Shown: positions 55,395 through 64,000 of the stretch, piece by piece | Layout of the letters: every line of letters starts with the position of its first letter | Numbering within the stretch: position 1 is the stretch's first letter | Assembly (NCBI GenBank): GCA_023548195.1 | Contig: JAJHZJ010000061.1 | Location: 8,287,378 to 8,351,377 of the forward strand | Length of the DNA: 64,000 nucleotides | Direction of reading: 5' to 3' | From: Bettongia penicillata ogilbyi | Taxonomy: Eukaryota > Chordata > Mammalia > Diprotodontia > Potoroidae | Position numbers and translations under genes: made by a program | The notes under the pieces: model-generated | The model's input: the letters and a program-made list of their open reading frames with translations, nothing else | Databases searched by the model: none | What the model was told of the DNA's origin: nothing

Positions 55395-55535
55395 GTATTC
55401 TGAATGTATTAAAACTAGATCCTTAAGAGGCCACTCTATTCAAACCTTTCATTTTACAGATAGTGTTTAAGTAATTTGCTCCAAGGTCACACAGATCAGA
55501 GTAAGAACTCTGACCCTGTGAATCCAAGTCTAGTC
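55395..55535 (-). mobile_element. SINE fragment (MIR-like)
   Basis: 'ctcttcattttacag'-like 'cctttcattttacagatagt', then 'ttgctccaaggtcacacaga' and 'ctctgaccctgtgaatccaa'. Confidence 0.55.
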
Positions 55536-56060
55536 CTCCTTGCATCATACAACCCTGTCTCAATAGCAAAAAGAAGAGGTTTGTTCCTAACTTTAGACTT
55601 GCGAACTGTTCATCAACTTCTCTCTCCTTCCAGAAAGGAAGAAGGCACAGGCATAATATTAGTTCAATCTCTTCCTTCCCCAGTCCCAGTTCAATAGGTA
55701 AAAACATGTTTGTGGTGATTTTCTAGGGTTCAAAAACGATGGAACTGCCTTTTACCATGCTCACCCCACCCAGGTGCCAGATTCAGGGTTACAACGTGAT
55801 CATCTCACCGAGGGGTTTCAAAGCTGGGGCAGTTCATAGCTCAGTTTACCACTTCTGTCAGGAGAAAGAAAAGAAGATGGCCAAGGTGGATGGTAAGTCT
55901 TCCATGGGACTGAGGGAAGGAATGAGAAAATAGAAGTAACTATTCTTTGAGAATATGTCAAATCCTATGACCCTGAAATTGATTTCCCTCCTCTCAGAGG
56001 CAGTAATGGGCAATTTAGAGACCTCATATGGTGGTGGGCGAGTGAGGAAAACTCCCATAC
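55536..56060. other. Unassigned intronic DNA
   Basis: A short frame at 55739-55933 reads MELPFTMLTPPRCQIQG and has no recognised parent. Nothing else seen. Confidence 0.45.
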
Positions 56061-56074
56061 CTATTGCTGTGTGG

Positions 56075-56250
56075 GCAACTCAGCACACTTCTCTGGGCCT
56101 TCACTCCCTCATCTGATTACATGAATAATAACACCTCCTAGTAATAACTAGAGGGGCCTATCTATGAGACTCAAATGAGATAATATATATAAAAGTCTTT
56201 GCAGACTTAATGTGCTAAGTAAATGTCAATTATTGTTATATATGGGCTTG
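56075..56250 (+). mobile_element. MIR-type SINE
   Basis: 'ctctgggccttcactccctc', 'tgagactcaaatgagataat' and 'taagtaaatgtcaattattg'. Confidence 0.65.
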
Positions 56251-56622
56251 TCCTAAGCAAGAGTGAAACTAAGTGCGTATGTGTTTCTAAGGATTCTTAT
56301 TTTTATTGAGCAGAAAACTCCAAAAGACTATTAAGCACTGGATATTCTGTTTTCCTTTTTAAACATTTACCAATCTAGTATTAAACCACCCTATCCCCAC
56401 TCCAAACCACAGGATATTCACTGAGTGTCCAATTTCCATAGACCAGATTTAAAGACACAAGCACATAATACGAATAACTGTGTGACTATAAGACTAAGAA
56501 ACTGTGCCTTACGTGTTTGGGAGAGTAGTAACGTACAAGCAAAGACTATTCAAATTTTGTGTGCCTGACATACTTACAAAGCTATAGTGCTTTTAAAAAC
56601 AATTTCAATAAAAATATCTAAC

Positions 56623-56752
56623 CTCTGTTGATATTTGTTTCCACACTGAGAACACTCAAAGTTCCAAGAAAAAGATGATATAAAGAGTGTTTCAATGAGA
56701 GGTTCCATTTGTAGAAGCAAGGGAAATGCAAACACAGGACTTTCCATATTAC
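56623..56752 (-). CDS. USPL1: USPL1 exon with first CxxC pair
   Basis: A 130-bp exon, acceptor TTTTGAAG and donor GTTAGA, a weaker donor than the other exons. It encodes (G)NMESPVFAFPLLLQME, then FISSFSWNFECSQCGNKYQQ. MESPVFAFPLLL and the FECSQCG zinc-finger-like pair are hallmarks of the USPL1 catalytic domain. The first codon is split with the preceding exon (G|GT) and the last with the next (AG|G), giving a continuous frame. Confidence 0.95.
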
Positions 56753-57189
56753 CTTCAAAAAGGAAAAAACAGTGCTTTTAGTGGGAAGATTTTTAACTGC
56801 AATCAAGAAGCATTTAAAAACATTAGTCTTACTGTATTTATTAATATAAATATAATCTGACCAATAATGACTGCATACATCATTTTAGTGTAGGGAAAAA
56901 AAAATGATTCCCCTCCCCCCACCTACTCCCACAATTCCTTGGCTAAAGATTCCATAATTTACCATTCCTTTGTTTCCTCCCCAGTGGAAGACTATTGTGA
57001 CAACTTATTTTAAAACCATAAGTCAGGTAGGGAGACATGAAAAGGGAGAGGAGGGGAAGAGAAGGGAATGAAAGGGGAAGGGAATATTTTTCTCTGCTGA
57101 ATTAAGGAAAGCCTAAGAGATTAGGATCGAAGTTTGATCGAAGACTATTATTGAAGAGTCTGTCTTGCATTAATGATTTTAGCTACAGA

Positions 57190-57370
57190 AGAATGCTGGA
57201 ATTTAAGAACTAGGAGGGATCTTGAACATTTTCTAGCATTTTTACTCCTTATTTCATGTACTGAAGTTCAGAGTTATTAAATAACATGCCCAAGGCTACA
57301 TAGCTGGTTAATGGCAGAACGAGGAATAGAAACTCTCTTGACTCCTAGTCATTCTGGCTAAAGTCTAATT
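57190..57370 (-). mobile_element. SINE fragment (MIR-like)
   Basis: 'gaactaggagggatcttgaa', 'aataacatgcccaaggctac' and 'cttgactcctagtcattctg'. Confidence 0.55.
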
Positions 57371-57679
57371 CTTTCTCAGAAGAATTAACTGCAGGAAGTT
57401 TAGGTTTCCTTAAGATCATCAAATATGGCTACTATCTTTAAAAGAAAACCAAATATAATTATCAGGCTTGGCCTTGAAGAAAAGATGAGAAAATAAACCT
57501 GCCACCTACCCTGTGCTGAACCTGAAGTCTATCTTATGAGTGTGGAACATTGTATTGAATATCGGAGTCCATATTTTGTTGCACATATACATACATGTAT
57601 GTATATATGTATGCATGCTTGTGTGTGTGTAAACAGGCCAACCACAGGAAAAGCTTTCAATTTTCCTTTCACATTCAGC

Positions 57680-58345
57680 TCTCAAACTCTAATAGGGGAT
57701 ACAACATGCAAACAATGATGTAACAAGACATAAAAAACATACACTGGATAATCCAAAGGGGAAGGCATAAGCATTGAAGGAGATTAGGAAAGGTTTTGTA
57801 TAGAAAGTGAGATTTTAGCAAGGTCATGAAAGAAGTCACAAAGTAAAGGTGGAAGGAGAGAATCCCAGGCAAAGGGGGCATACAGTGAAAATACCTACAG
57901 TTTGGAGATGGAGTTTCATGAGGGAGGTAATGAGAGAAGCCTGGAAAAATTGGGCAGGAGAGGGGAAGAATAGGGCAGATTACAAAGACTGGAGTGGGAA
58001 GAGACTTGAGGCAGAAAGACAGAGCAGCATGCTACTACAATAGTCCAGGAATAAGATAATGACAGTACCAGAGAAGAGGGCACATATGAGAGATGTTATA
58101 AAAGTAGAATCAACAGGGCATGACAACACATTGGACGATGGGGACGGGAGATGAGGAGTCAAGGATAACACTTAAATTTTGTATCTGGGTCACCAGAAGC
58201 ATGGTGGTACCCTCAATAGTAATAGGGAATTTAGGAAGAAAGAAGGCTTCAAAGGGAAATTCAGTTTTAGATATGCGGAATTTAAGATGTCTATGGGACA
58301 TCTAGCTGGAGATACGAGTATGGAGGTCAAGGAACCCCTTATCCC
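57680..58345 (-). mobile_element. L2 LINE fragment
   Basis: The minus strand at 58110-58301 reads HLKFRISKTEFPFEAFF, then FPITIEGTTMLLVTQIQNL and VILDSS, the L2 ORF2 segment after the RT core. The left end at 57680-57900 is the 3' region. Frames are broken. Confidence 0.85.
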
Positions 58346-58499
58346 TACTCTGTCCCTCAACCCCTTGCATTAGGCACCAGTGACTATTGTGATCTATATT
58401 TCTTGATTGTTTTATTGTATCTTTCAATAAAAATTATCTTTTTAAAAAAACCATCTACTTGGCAAACTATATTGAGCAAACTAATTGAATAATTGATTT

Positions 58500-58684
58500 G
58501 CTGTCCCAAACTAAGTTGGGCACAAACACAGCAAGCCCTCAGTTGTGGAGAGTCACCAGGTTGCCTAAGGAGGGTTAAATCAGCCTATTCAGAAATAGAA
58601 CAGGTCAAAACCAATGCCATCAGCAGTGGGACTGGGAACACAAGCTGCCAATGTACTTGGAGCCTGGTGAAATAGGCCAGTCTC
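58500..58684 (+). pseudogene. 7SL RNA pseudogene, S domain and 3' end only
   Basis: 'tgtcccaaactaagttgggc', 'caccaggttgcctaaggagg' at about 58556, 'aacaggtcaaaac', 'catcagcagtgggactggga' and 'ggagcctggtgaaataggc' follow 7SL in order to its 3' terminus 'gtctc', then a short A run. The Alu domain is missing, a normal 5' truncation. Confidence 0.85.
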
Positions 58685-59053
58685 CAAAAACAAGGTCCAT
58701 TCTATCCTCCTGGAACCCATAGGATTTTTCCTAAAACAATGAAGCATATTTAATCACATCATCCTCACAAAAAGAATAATAACAATATTGTTATACTTTC
58801 TTAATATTAATACTTTTATTGAAAAAAATATTTTGTACCATTAACAAAATTTCCTATTATTCTCATCCATTTTCATTTCAATTTTTGTGCATATTTTGCA
58901 TTTTATGAAATACATGAACACAATTTATAAGTAAATATTAGATCAACTGCTCAAAGTTTTTAACCGCTAAAGGTTTGTGATTTTAAAAGTTTGTAGACGA
59001 TTCTTCTAAAGAAATTCTTCAACTACAAAAAAAGAACACTGCAAATTACTTAC

Positions 59054-59167
59054 CTAATTTACAATGAAGTTTTGGTTGAAGCTTAGCAAAAATTTTGTTT
59101 CTAATTTCATTAAGATGAGTCTCAGCCTTTCGAAGTCTATCTGAAACATTCTTTATACAACTTTCAT
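59054..59167 (-). CDS. USPL1: USPL1 exon, most upstream in the window
   Basis: A 114-bp exon, acceptor TTTTTAG and donor GTAAGT. It encodes (x)ESCIKNVSDRLRKAETHL, then NEIRNKIFAKLQPKLHCKLG. It lines up with the segment just before MESPVFAFP in vertebrate USPL1. The first codon needs one base from an exon I do not find up to 64000. The catalytic Cys exon and N-terminus therefore lie beyond the window. Confidence 0.93.
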
Positions 59168-59855
59168 CTAAAAATAAAAATTAATACAGAGTATATATTA
59201 GTACTTTGTAAAATTCTTATTAACCTCTGTCTTTCCCATCAGCATTTTAGAAACATTAGCCACATTCTGGAGAGTCATTTTATAGACAGAGACTGAGAGT
59301 CAGAAATATCTCAGTACAAGTCATATCTCAGAAACAAACTGACTGTGTGTACATTTAATTTCCTTGATACTCTGAAACAACCCTCCAAGACTATAAACTG
59401 CCAAGCAAGTGTCATGTGCATAAGTCACACACAACCACATATGGTCCACAACACTCCTGAGTGTAGCCCAAACCAGATTTAAATCTGGTCAATTGGGAAA
59501 TATTTAACAAAAAAAATAGTAAATTAAATAAATAAAAGTACAATAAAAGATAGGTATTATTAATATGAAGTTTTCTAAGTCAACATGCAGCCTTGCAGTG
59601 ACTCTCATGTACCACTTACTAGTCATCATTTCTCCTACCCCTCATCCCATTAACCAAAACCCTAACTTTGGATTACTCCTTTCATTCTATTCATGTGCTG
59701 CTGAAGGAAATCAGCAAACTGTGCTTATTGGGTGGGTCCATGACAAATTTCTAATCTCAACTGGGGCCCTCATTGTAATGAGGCAAACATTTTAATTAAC
59801 CCTTAACAATTTGATATCCCACTCTTAACAGACAGAGCTCCAAACCTTCTCAGCT
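59168..59855. other. Unassigned DNA in the USPL1 upstream intron
   Basis: AT-rich. No upstream exon or repeat recognised. Confidence 0.5.
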
Positions 59856-59859
59856 CTCT

Positions 59860-61040
59860 TTAAGTCTCCCACAGAACCCTGTGCTGCAAGCCCTCAGAAG
59901 ATGACCTCACATCAAACTTCCCTGAAAATAATCGAGCAGGGACTGTCTTATACTCTGTTTGCATCCCCATGGCTTAACACATCTACCTAGCACGTAGAAG
60001 ATGCTTAATAAATGTTTATTAATTGACTGGATACTCCTTTCTTTCTGAGCTTTAGTGACTGCTCTATTTCCCTCTTTCCTGTCTGACCAGTACTGCTTAT
60101 TCTCCTTTGCTGGATCTTCATCCAGGTCATGCCCAGTAACTGTGGGTGTTGCCCAAAACTCTGTCCAAGCCCTTCTTATCTTTTCTCTCTCTCAATTCTC
60201 ACGCTTGATGATCTCATCAGCTCCCTTTTATCAACAGGATTCTGCCATCTTTATGCAAATACCCAAGTACCTACCTTCTCTTCCCTATACATTCTACTTT
60301 CACCTCCCTTTCATGTGTTTTCTAGTCCAATTAGAAGAATGTAGATTCTTTCTTTTTTGCTCGTACTCATATCCCCAGGGATATTTAAAAAATGCTTGTA
60401 GCTCTGACTACACAGATGATTCATGTATGCACAAACACACACAGTTCCAAAGGTTTGTCATCTCAGCATTACACTGGAGTCCTCACTACTCTTCCTTACC
60501 CTACTTATTCAATCAGCTACCAAACCTTGTCATTTCTACCCTGACAACCTCTCTCATACCCTAGTCCTTTCTCCCCACTGACAGTCACCACCACAATTGA
60601 GGTTCTCATCACCTTTTGCCTAGATTATCACAATAGCCTCCCACCTGGTCTCCTGTTAAGTCTCTTGCCATTCTAGTCCATTCAACATATTGCTGCCGAA
60701 GGGACTTTCTGTAGATCTGACAACATGACTTCCTATTTACTGACTATTTTAAAATATAAACTCCACTTTAGCTTTTAAAGCTCTACACAATCTGGCTCCT
60801 ACCTCTCTTTCCAGTCTCATCAGATATTACTCCCCCTCTTATACTTTGTAATATAACCGACTTGGCCTTTTTTCTTCTTCATGGACAATACTCCATCTCC
60901 TTTCCCTGTCCTGCACCTGGATCATTCCCCTGTGCCTGGATTGCACTCTCCTTACCTCTACCTCAAAGAATCCCTCTCTTACTTTAAAAGGTAGCTCAAA
61001 CACTACTTTCTACATGAAGCCTTTTGTGATGACCCCCAAG
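59860..61040 (+). mobile_element. Two adjoining L2 LINE fragments
   Basis: 59860-60030 is an L2 terminus ('gagcagggactgtcttatac', 'aagatgcttaataaatgttt'). 60050-61040 is L2 ORF2 in sense, with a 169-codon frame (60055-60564) still reading FSFAGSSSRSCPVTVGVAQ. Next come the 'gattatcacaatagcctccc' block and 'ctacatgaagccttttgtga'. Confidence 0.8.
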
Positions 61041-61089
61041 GTTCCAGTGCCAGATGAGGAAACTTAAGCAAACAGAGGTTAAATACCTA

Positions 61090-61604
61090 GGATTTCACAA
61101 TCAGTGCCTGAGGCAAGACAGCAAAAGCCTAAAATTCACAACAAAACAAATAATGACCAAAAAATCCAACAACAAACTACAGTAAGCGATCTCTTCACTC
61201 CAGAACGACACAAAAGGTCAGAAGAAGCCTACAATCAAAAGAAAAGGGGAAGCTCTCAAGCAAAGCCAGAGGAGCTAGGGGATTCAGAGACAGGAAATAG
61301 GCAGCCTGCAAAGATTTTCTGTGTCCAGAGGCAGTTAAAGTACAGGACTCCCTTCGGAAAACTTAAGAGTGGGCCTTAGAAACCCCAGGGAGAACCACCA
61401 GAAGTTTCACTTGGGAATGGGACAGTCTAGGCTCATGAAGTTCTAAGATCTCTGCCCTGTGACACCACAGAGGCCTTAAAGATCCAGCACTATAAGCCTC
61501 AAAGAAGAAGTGCCTGGACCAAGGGAGCTTAAGGTCAGCATAAGAATTAGGACAAGACCAAGCAGAATTAACTACCTCATCCAAAAGTCCAACAGTAAGC
61601 AACG
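61090..61604 (+). mobile_element. Possible 5' part of a decayed HAL1/L1 relic
   Basis: Purine-rich sequence of the type found upstream of ORF1 in L1-like elements, with 'gggagaaccaccagaagttt'. It lies on the same strand as the ORF1 relic at 62285 and is separated from it by an LTR-like segment. The link is inferred. Confidence 0.35.
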
Positions 61605-62210
61605 TGTGAGAGACAGCAAAAAGTTAAGTTTCCCAAGTGGTTGCTGAAGTCATTGAGAATAAATCAGATAATAAGAAAGCTAGCAAACTGCAGATGGGCT
61701 CAACCAATCAAGAGACAGACAGTGGCCTTCAGAAAATTACAAAGTTCTTGATAAAGGGGAGCAAATCTAAAACTAGCTTAAACTAGTCAGGGAAAATGAC
61801 CTAGAATAATCAGGAAAAAGCTTTTCTTCACTGCACTTGCTTAATGAATTTCATGCATATAAGCAAACACACCCTGCATAAAATTATCTCTCCATTTTCT
61901 GATCATGGGTCCTATGTTAAAAGCATATTTGGGAGGAGGGAGCCCACTAAGGGTGGTTACATAATGGACATGTAGAGAAGATGGTGACCTAATGGAGAAT
62001 GGACCAATCCATCCTCTGATGAGAGGATCTGTCCTGACCTAACAGTATAAGAATGTTCTCCCTTCTGTATTCAGTACAGGGGGAAGAGGATTCCCGCTTT
62101 GGCTAAGGTGTTCAATTCCTCTGAACTATGCTGCAATAAATTTTCCTTGAGACCTTTCAGTGCCAAGCATTTTTCTAACAAATGTGTGGTTCTGACACAA
62201 AGTCCACATT
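61605..62210 (+). mobile_element. LTR-like segment (possible solo LTR)
   Basis: LTR-like order: a TATA-like 'cagtataagaatg' near 62043, then a polyadenylation signal 'ctgcaataaattttcc' near 62133 and a T/C-rich end before 'tctgacaca'. No internal retroviral genes adjoin. Ends are approximate. Confidence 0.45.
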
Positions 62211-62284
62211 TAGGAGCTAAATTTGCAGACACGAGTAAATTAGGAAAAAAAGCATTAAAAATTATTGCAAATCTAACTGTATAA

Positions 62285-63250
62285 CAACTATGAGCAGAGA
62301 CTAAAATTGGGAAGAAAAGAGATTTTTTCCCACAAGAACTACATGAATACCTAGAAGAAATGAAACAAGAAATAAAAAATAAGAAGTCAAGAGAAAAGTA
62401 TGAGGAGAATAAATAGCTTAGAACAGAAAGTAATGAGCCTTACCCAAAAAAATGGATCCTTGAAAACTAAACTAAATCAAAAAGAAATCAGTAATTCCAA
62501 AAGACAGCAAGAAATACAAGAACACAATCAAAAGTTTGACAAAATAAAAGAAAATCTAAGATATCTGATACAAAAAACCAATCTGGAAAACAGGTTAAGG
62601 AGAGATAAATTAAGAATCAGTGGACTCACTGAAAATTATTATTTTTTTAAAAAAAGATTGGATACTGTATTTCAAAAAATCAAAAGTGAAAACTGCTCAG
62701 ATCTGTTAGAGCTGAAGAGTAAAATAAAGACAGAATTCATTGACCACCTTCTGAAAGAAACCCCAAAAAGAAAATCTTTGAAATGTTATAGTGGAAATGC
62801 AGAGTTCCTGTGAAAACTCCTGCAAGCATCCAAAAAGAAGTTGAAGTAATAAGGAACTATAGTCTGGATTGTATCAAAACAAGAGTTAATTTGAACAATT
62901 AATTAGAAATTAATTAGAAAATGATAAGAAAAACAGAGGTCCTAAGGGGCCTGGGGTGGAGTAGACTAGATTTATTTTGGGGGTAGGAAAGAGGGGTTGA
63001 AGAAGTAATCCACTATTGTAAAGAGGAAAAAGTAAGTGGAACCTGATATTTTTTATAACTAGGGTATGTAAGAATATACAAATATGGAGGAAAGGGTGAA
63101 GGGGAACTGGTAGCAGACGAACTACACTATTACCAAACAGACAAAGAAGAGTTGAATACATACAGTTTCATGTACTGGTCAGTTTTAATTATTTTCTCTT
63201 ATAAGGAAAGTGTGATACAGGGATATAAAAATTAAAAGGTATCAAAACTT
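62285..63250 (+). pseudogene. Decayed HAL1/L1 ORF1 with 3' UTR
   Basis: A 137-codon open piece (62400-62813) of an ORF1-type protein. Coiled-coil residues (RINSLEQKVMSLTQKNGS) lead to IKENLRYLIQKTNLENRLRR and DKLRISGLTE, which align with ENVKYLMGKTTDLENRSRRD and NLKIMGLPE of the intact ORF1 at 45071. After 62815 the C-terminal domain is lost. Purine-rich 3' UTR-like sequence follows, with no ORF2 motif. An old half-L1 is the simplest reading. Confidence 0.75.
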
Positions 63251-63689
63251 TTTAAAATTCATATTAACCAAATTTCATTTTAGCAATATTATTACACTAG
63301 TAAATTGGGGGGTGCCATGGATATATAGTGAATATGGATTTTTGGCAAGGCTTCTGGCAAAGTCCCTTGTGGAGAAAAGGAAGATGGGAGCTAAATGACA
63401 GTATATAGTTAGGTAGGGTTTAAAACTGGTAGAATCTCTAGACACCAGATAGCAATTTATCTTTACCCTAAGGCTTTCCATTCTCTCCAGCAAAGGCCCA
63501 CACCATCCCAATTCCTATCCTTCTCTGACTTCTTCCTCTCAGTCTTTGACTTATCCTTAATTTTTTTTTCTAAACTTCTAAGACCACTTCTCTAAAGAGA
63601 ACTCAAAAGTACTCAAAGCTCTTAAAACTTTGCCTTACATGACCTTGTTTATTTTGTTTAACTCAAGTTAGAAATGACTTGATTTTACG

Positions 63690-63895
63690 AGGAGCTAGGT
63701 GGGATAGAACAGATGGCCTGGAGTCAAGATGATCAGGGTTCAAATTTGACCTTAGATACTTACTAGCTATGTGACCTTGAGCAATTCACTTAACCTCTTC
63801 TTGCCTCAGTTTCTTCAGCCTTAAAATGGATATAATAATAGCATTACCTCCCATGATTATTATGAGGATCAAATGATATATCTGTAAAGCTATTT
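63690..63895 (+). mobile_element. tRNA-derived SINE (MIR-like tail)
   Basis: 'gaggagctaggtgggataga', 'tactagctatgtgaccttga', 'tgcctcagtttcttcagcct' and 'tattatgaggatcaaatgat'. Confidence 0.75.
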
Positions 63896-63899
63896 GTTT

Positions 63900-64000
63900 C
63901 CTCTCTTGAACTCCATGGTCCACTCAAATTGACCCGAAGGAGTTGTTCCTCATACACTAGACTCCATCTCCCATCTCCATGCATTTGCACTGTATATTCC
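63900..64000 (+). mobile_element. L2 fragment, cut by the window end
   Basis: 'gactccatctcccatctcca' and 'tgcatttgcactgtatattc' are L2 ORF2-end-like. Confidence 0.45.

Larger units (their letters stand above)
56753..59053 (-). other. USPL1 intron of 2.3 kb
   Basis: A GT-AG intron containing a SINE fragment (57190-57370), an L2 fragment (57680-58345) and a 7SL pseudogene (58500-58684), listed separately. The remainder is unassigned. Confidence 0.9.

Noticed and set aside
60055..60564. 169-codon plus-strand frame as a host gene
   Set aside because: It carries the L2 reverse transcriptase block (FAGSSSRSCPVTVGVAQ) and lies in a longer L2 copy.
59168..64000. Further upstream USPL1 exons, including the catalytic Cys exon
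   Set aside because: No minus-strand frame with the expected Cys-box residues flanked by splice signals was found; the exon probably lies past 64000.

Overview
The window is mammalian nuclear DNA, almost certainly from a marsupial. The evidence is the repeat mix: tRNA-headed SINEs ending in an RTE-type tail (MAR1-like), RTE LINE fragments encoding reverse transcriptase, long L2 and CR1/L3 LINE fragments, hAT fragments, and L1 plus half-L1 (HAL1-like) elements. The same window holds a canonical vertebrate gene with standard GT-AG introns. I cannot tell whether it is an American or an Australian lineage.

One protein-coding gene is present, on the minus strand. Five exons (59054-59167, 56623-56752, 52763-52888, 41737-41897, 37446-39385) join in phase and encode about 823 codons of the C-terminal three quarters of USPL1, the SUMO isopeptidase of Cajal bodies. 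The exons hold the zinc-finger-like CxxC pairs, the catalytic His and Asp, and the long low-complexity tail down to the stop. The N-terminus and the catalytic Cys exon lie beyond the right edge.

About 19 kb downstream of the USPL1 stop is a CpG-rich island (about 17.38-18.46 kb) with two intact tRNA genes on the plus strand, tRNA-Asn(GTT) and tRNA-Val(AAC). Each has A and B boxes, a TATA-like element about 30 bp upstream and a T-run terminator.

The rest is repeats and unassigned intergenic or intronic DNA. The left part (1-16.8 kb) is a patchwork of SINEs, L2, CR1/L3, RTE and L1 pieces with two purine microsatellites. The middle (18.5-37 kb) holds CR1/L3, an LTR-like segment, RTE, L1 and L2. 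The USPL1 introns hold the most striking mobile DNA: a full-length, TSD-flanked L1-type element with an intact 364-codon ORF1 but no ORF2 (HAL1-like, 44061-46810), and a three-level nest at 47.4-49.5 kb (HAL1 in L1 in L2) with target duplications readable at two levels. Three pieces of 7SL RNA pseudogene are scattered through the window. The right end (61-63.3 kb) looks like a decayed HAL1/L1 relic split by an LTR-like segment.

I found no CRISPR, operon or other prokaryotic-type system. The best candidate for something under-described is the ORF2-less L1 relative with an intact ORF1.
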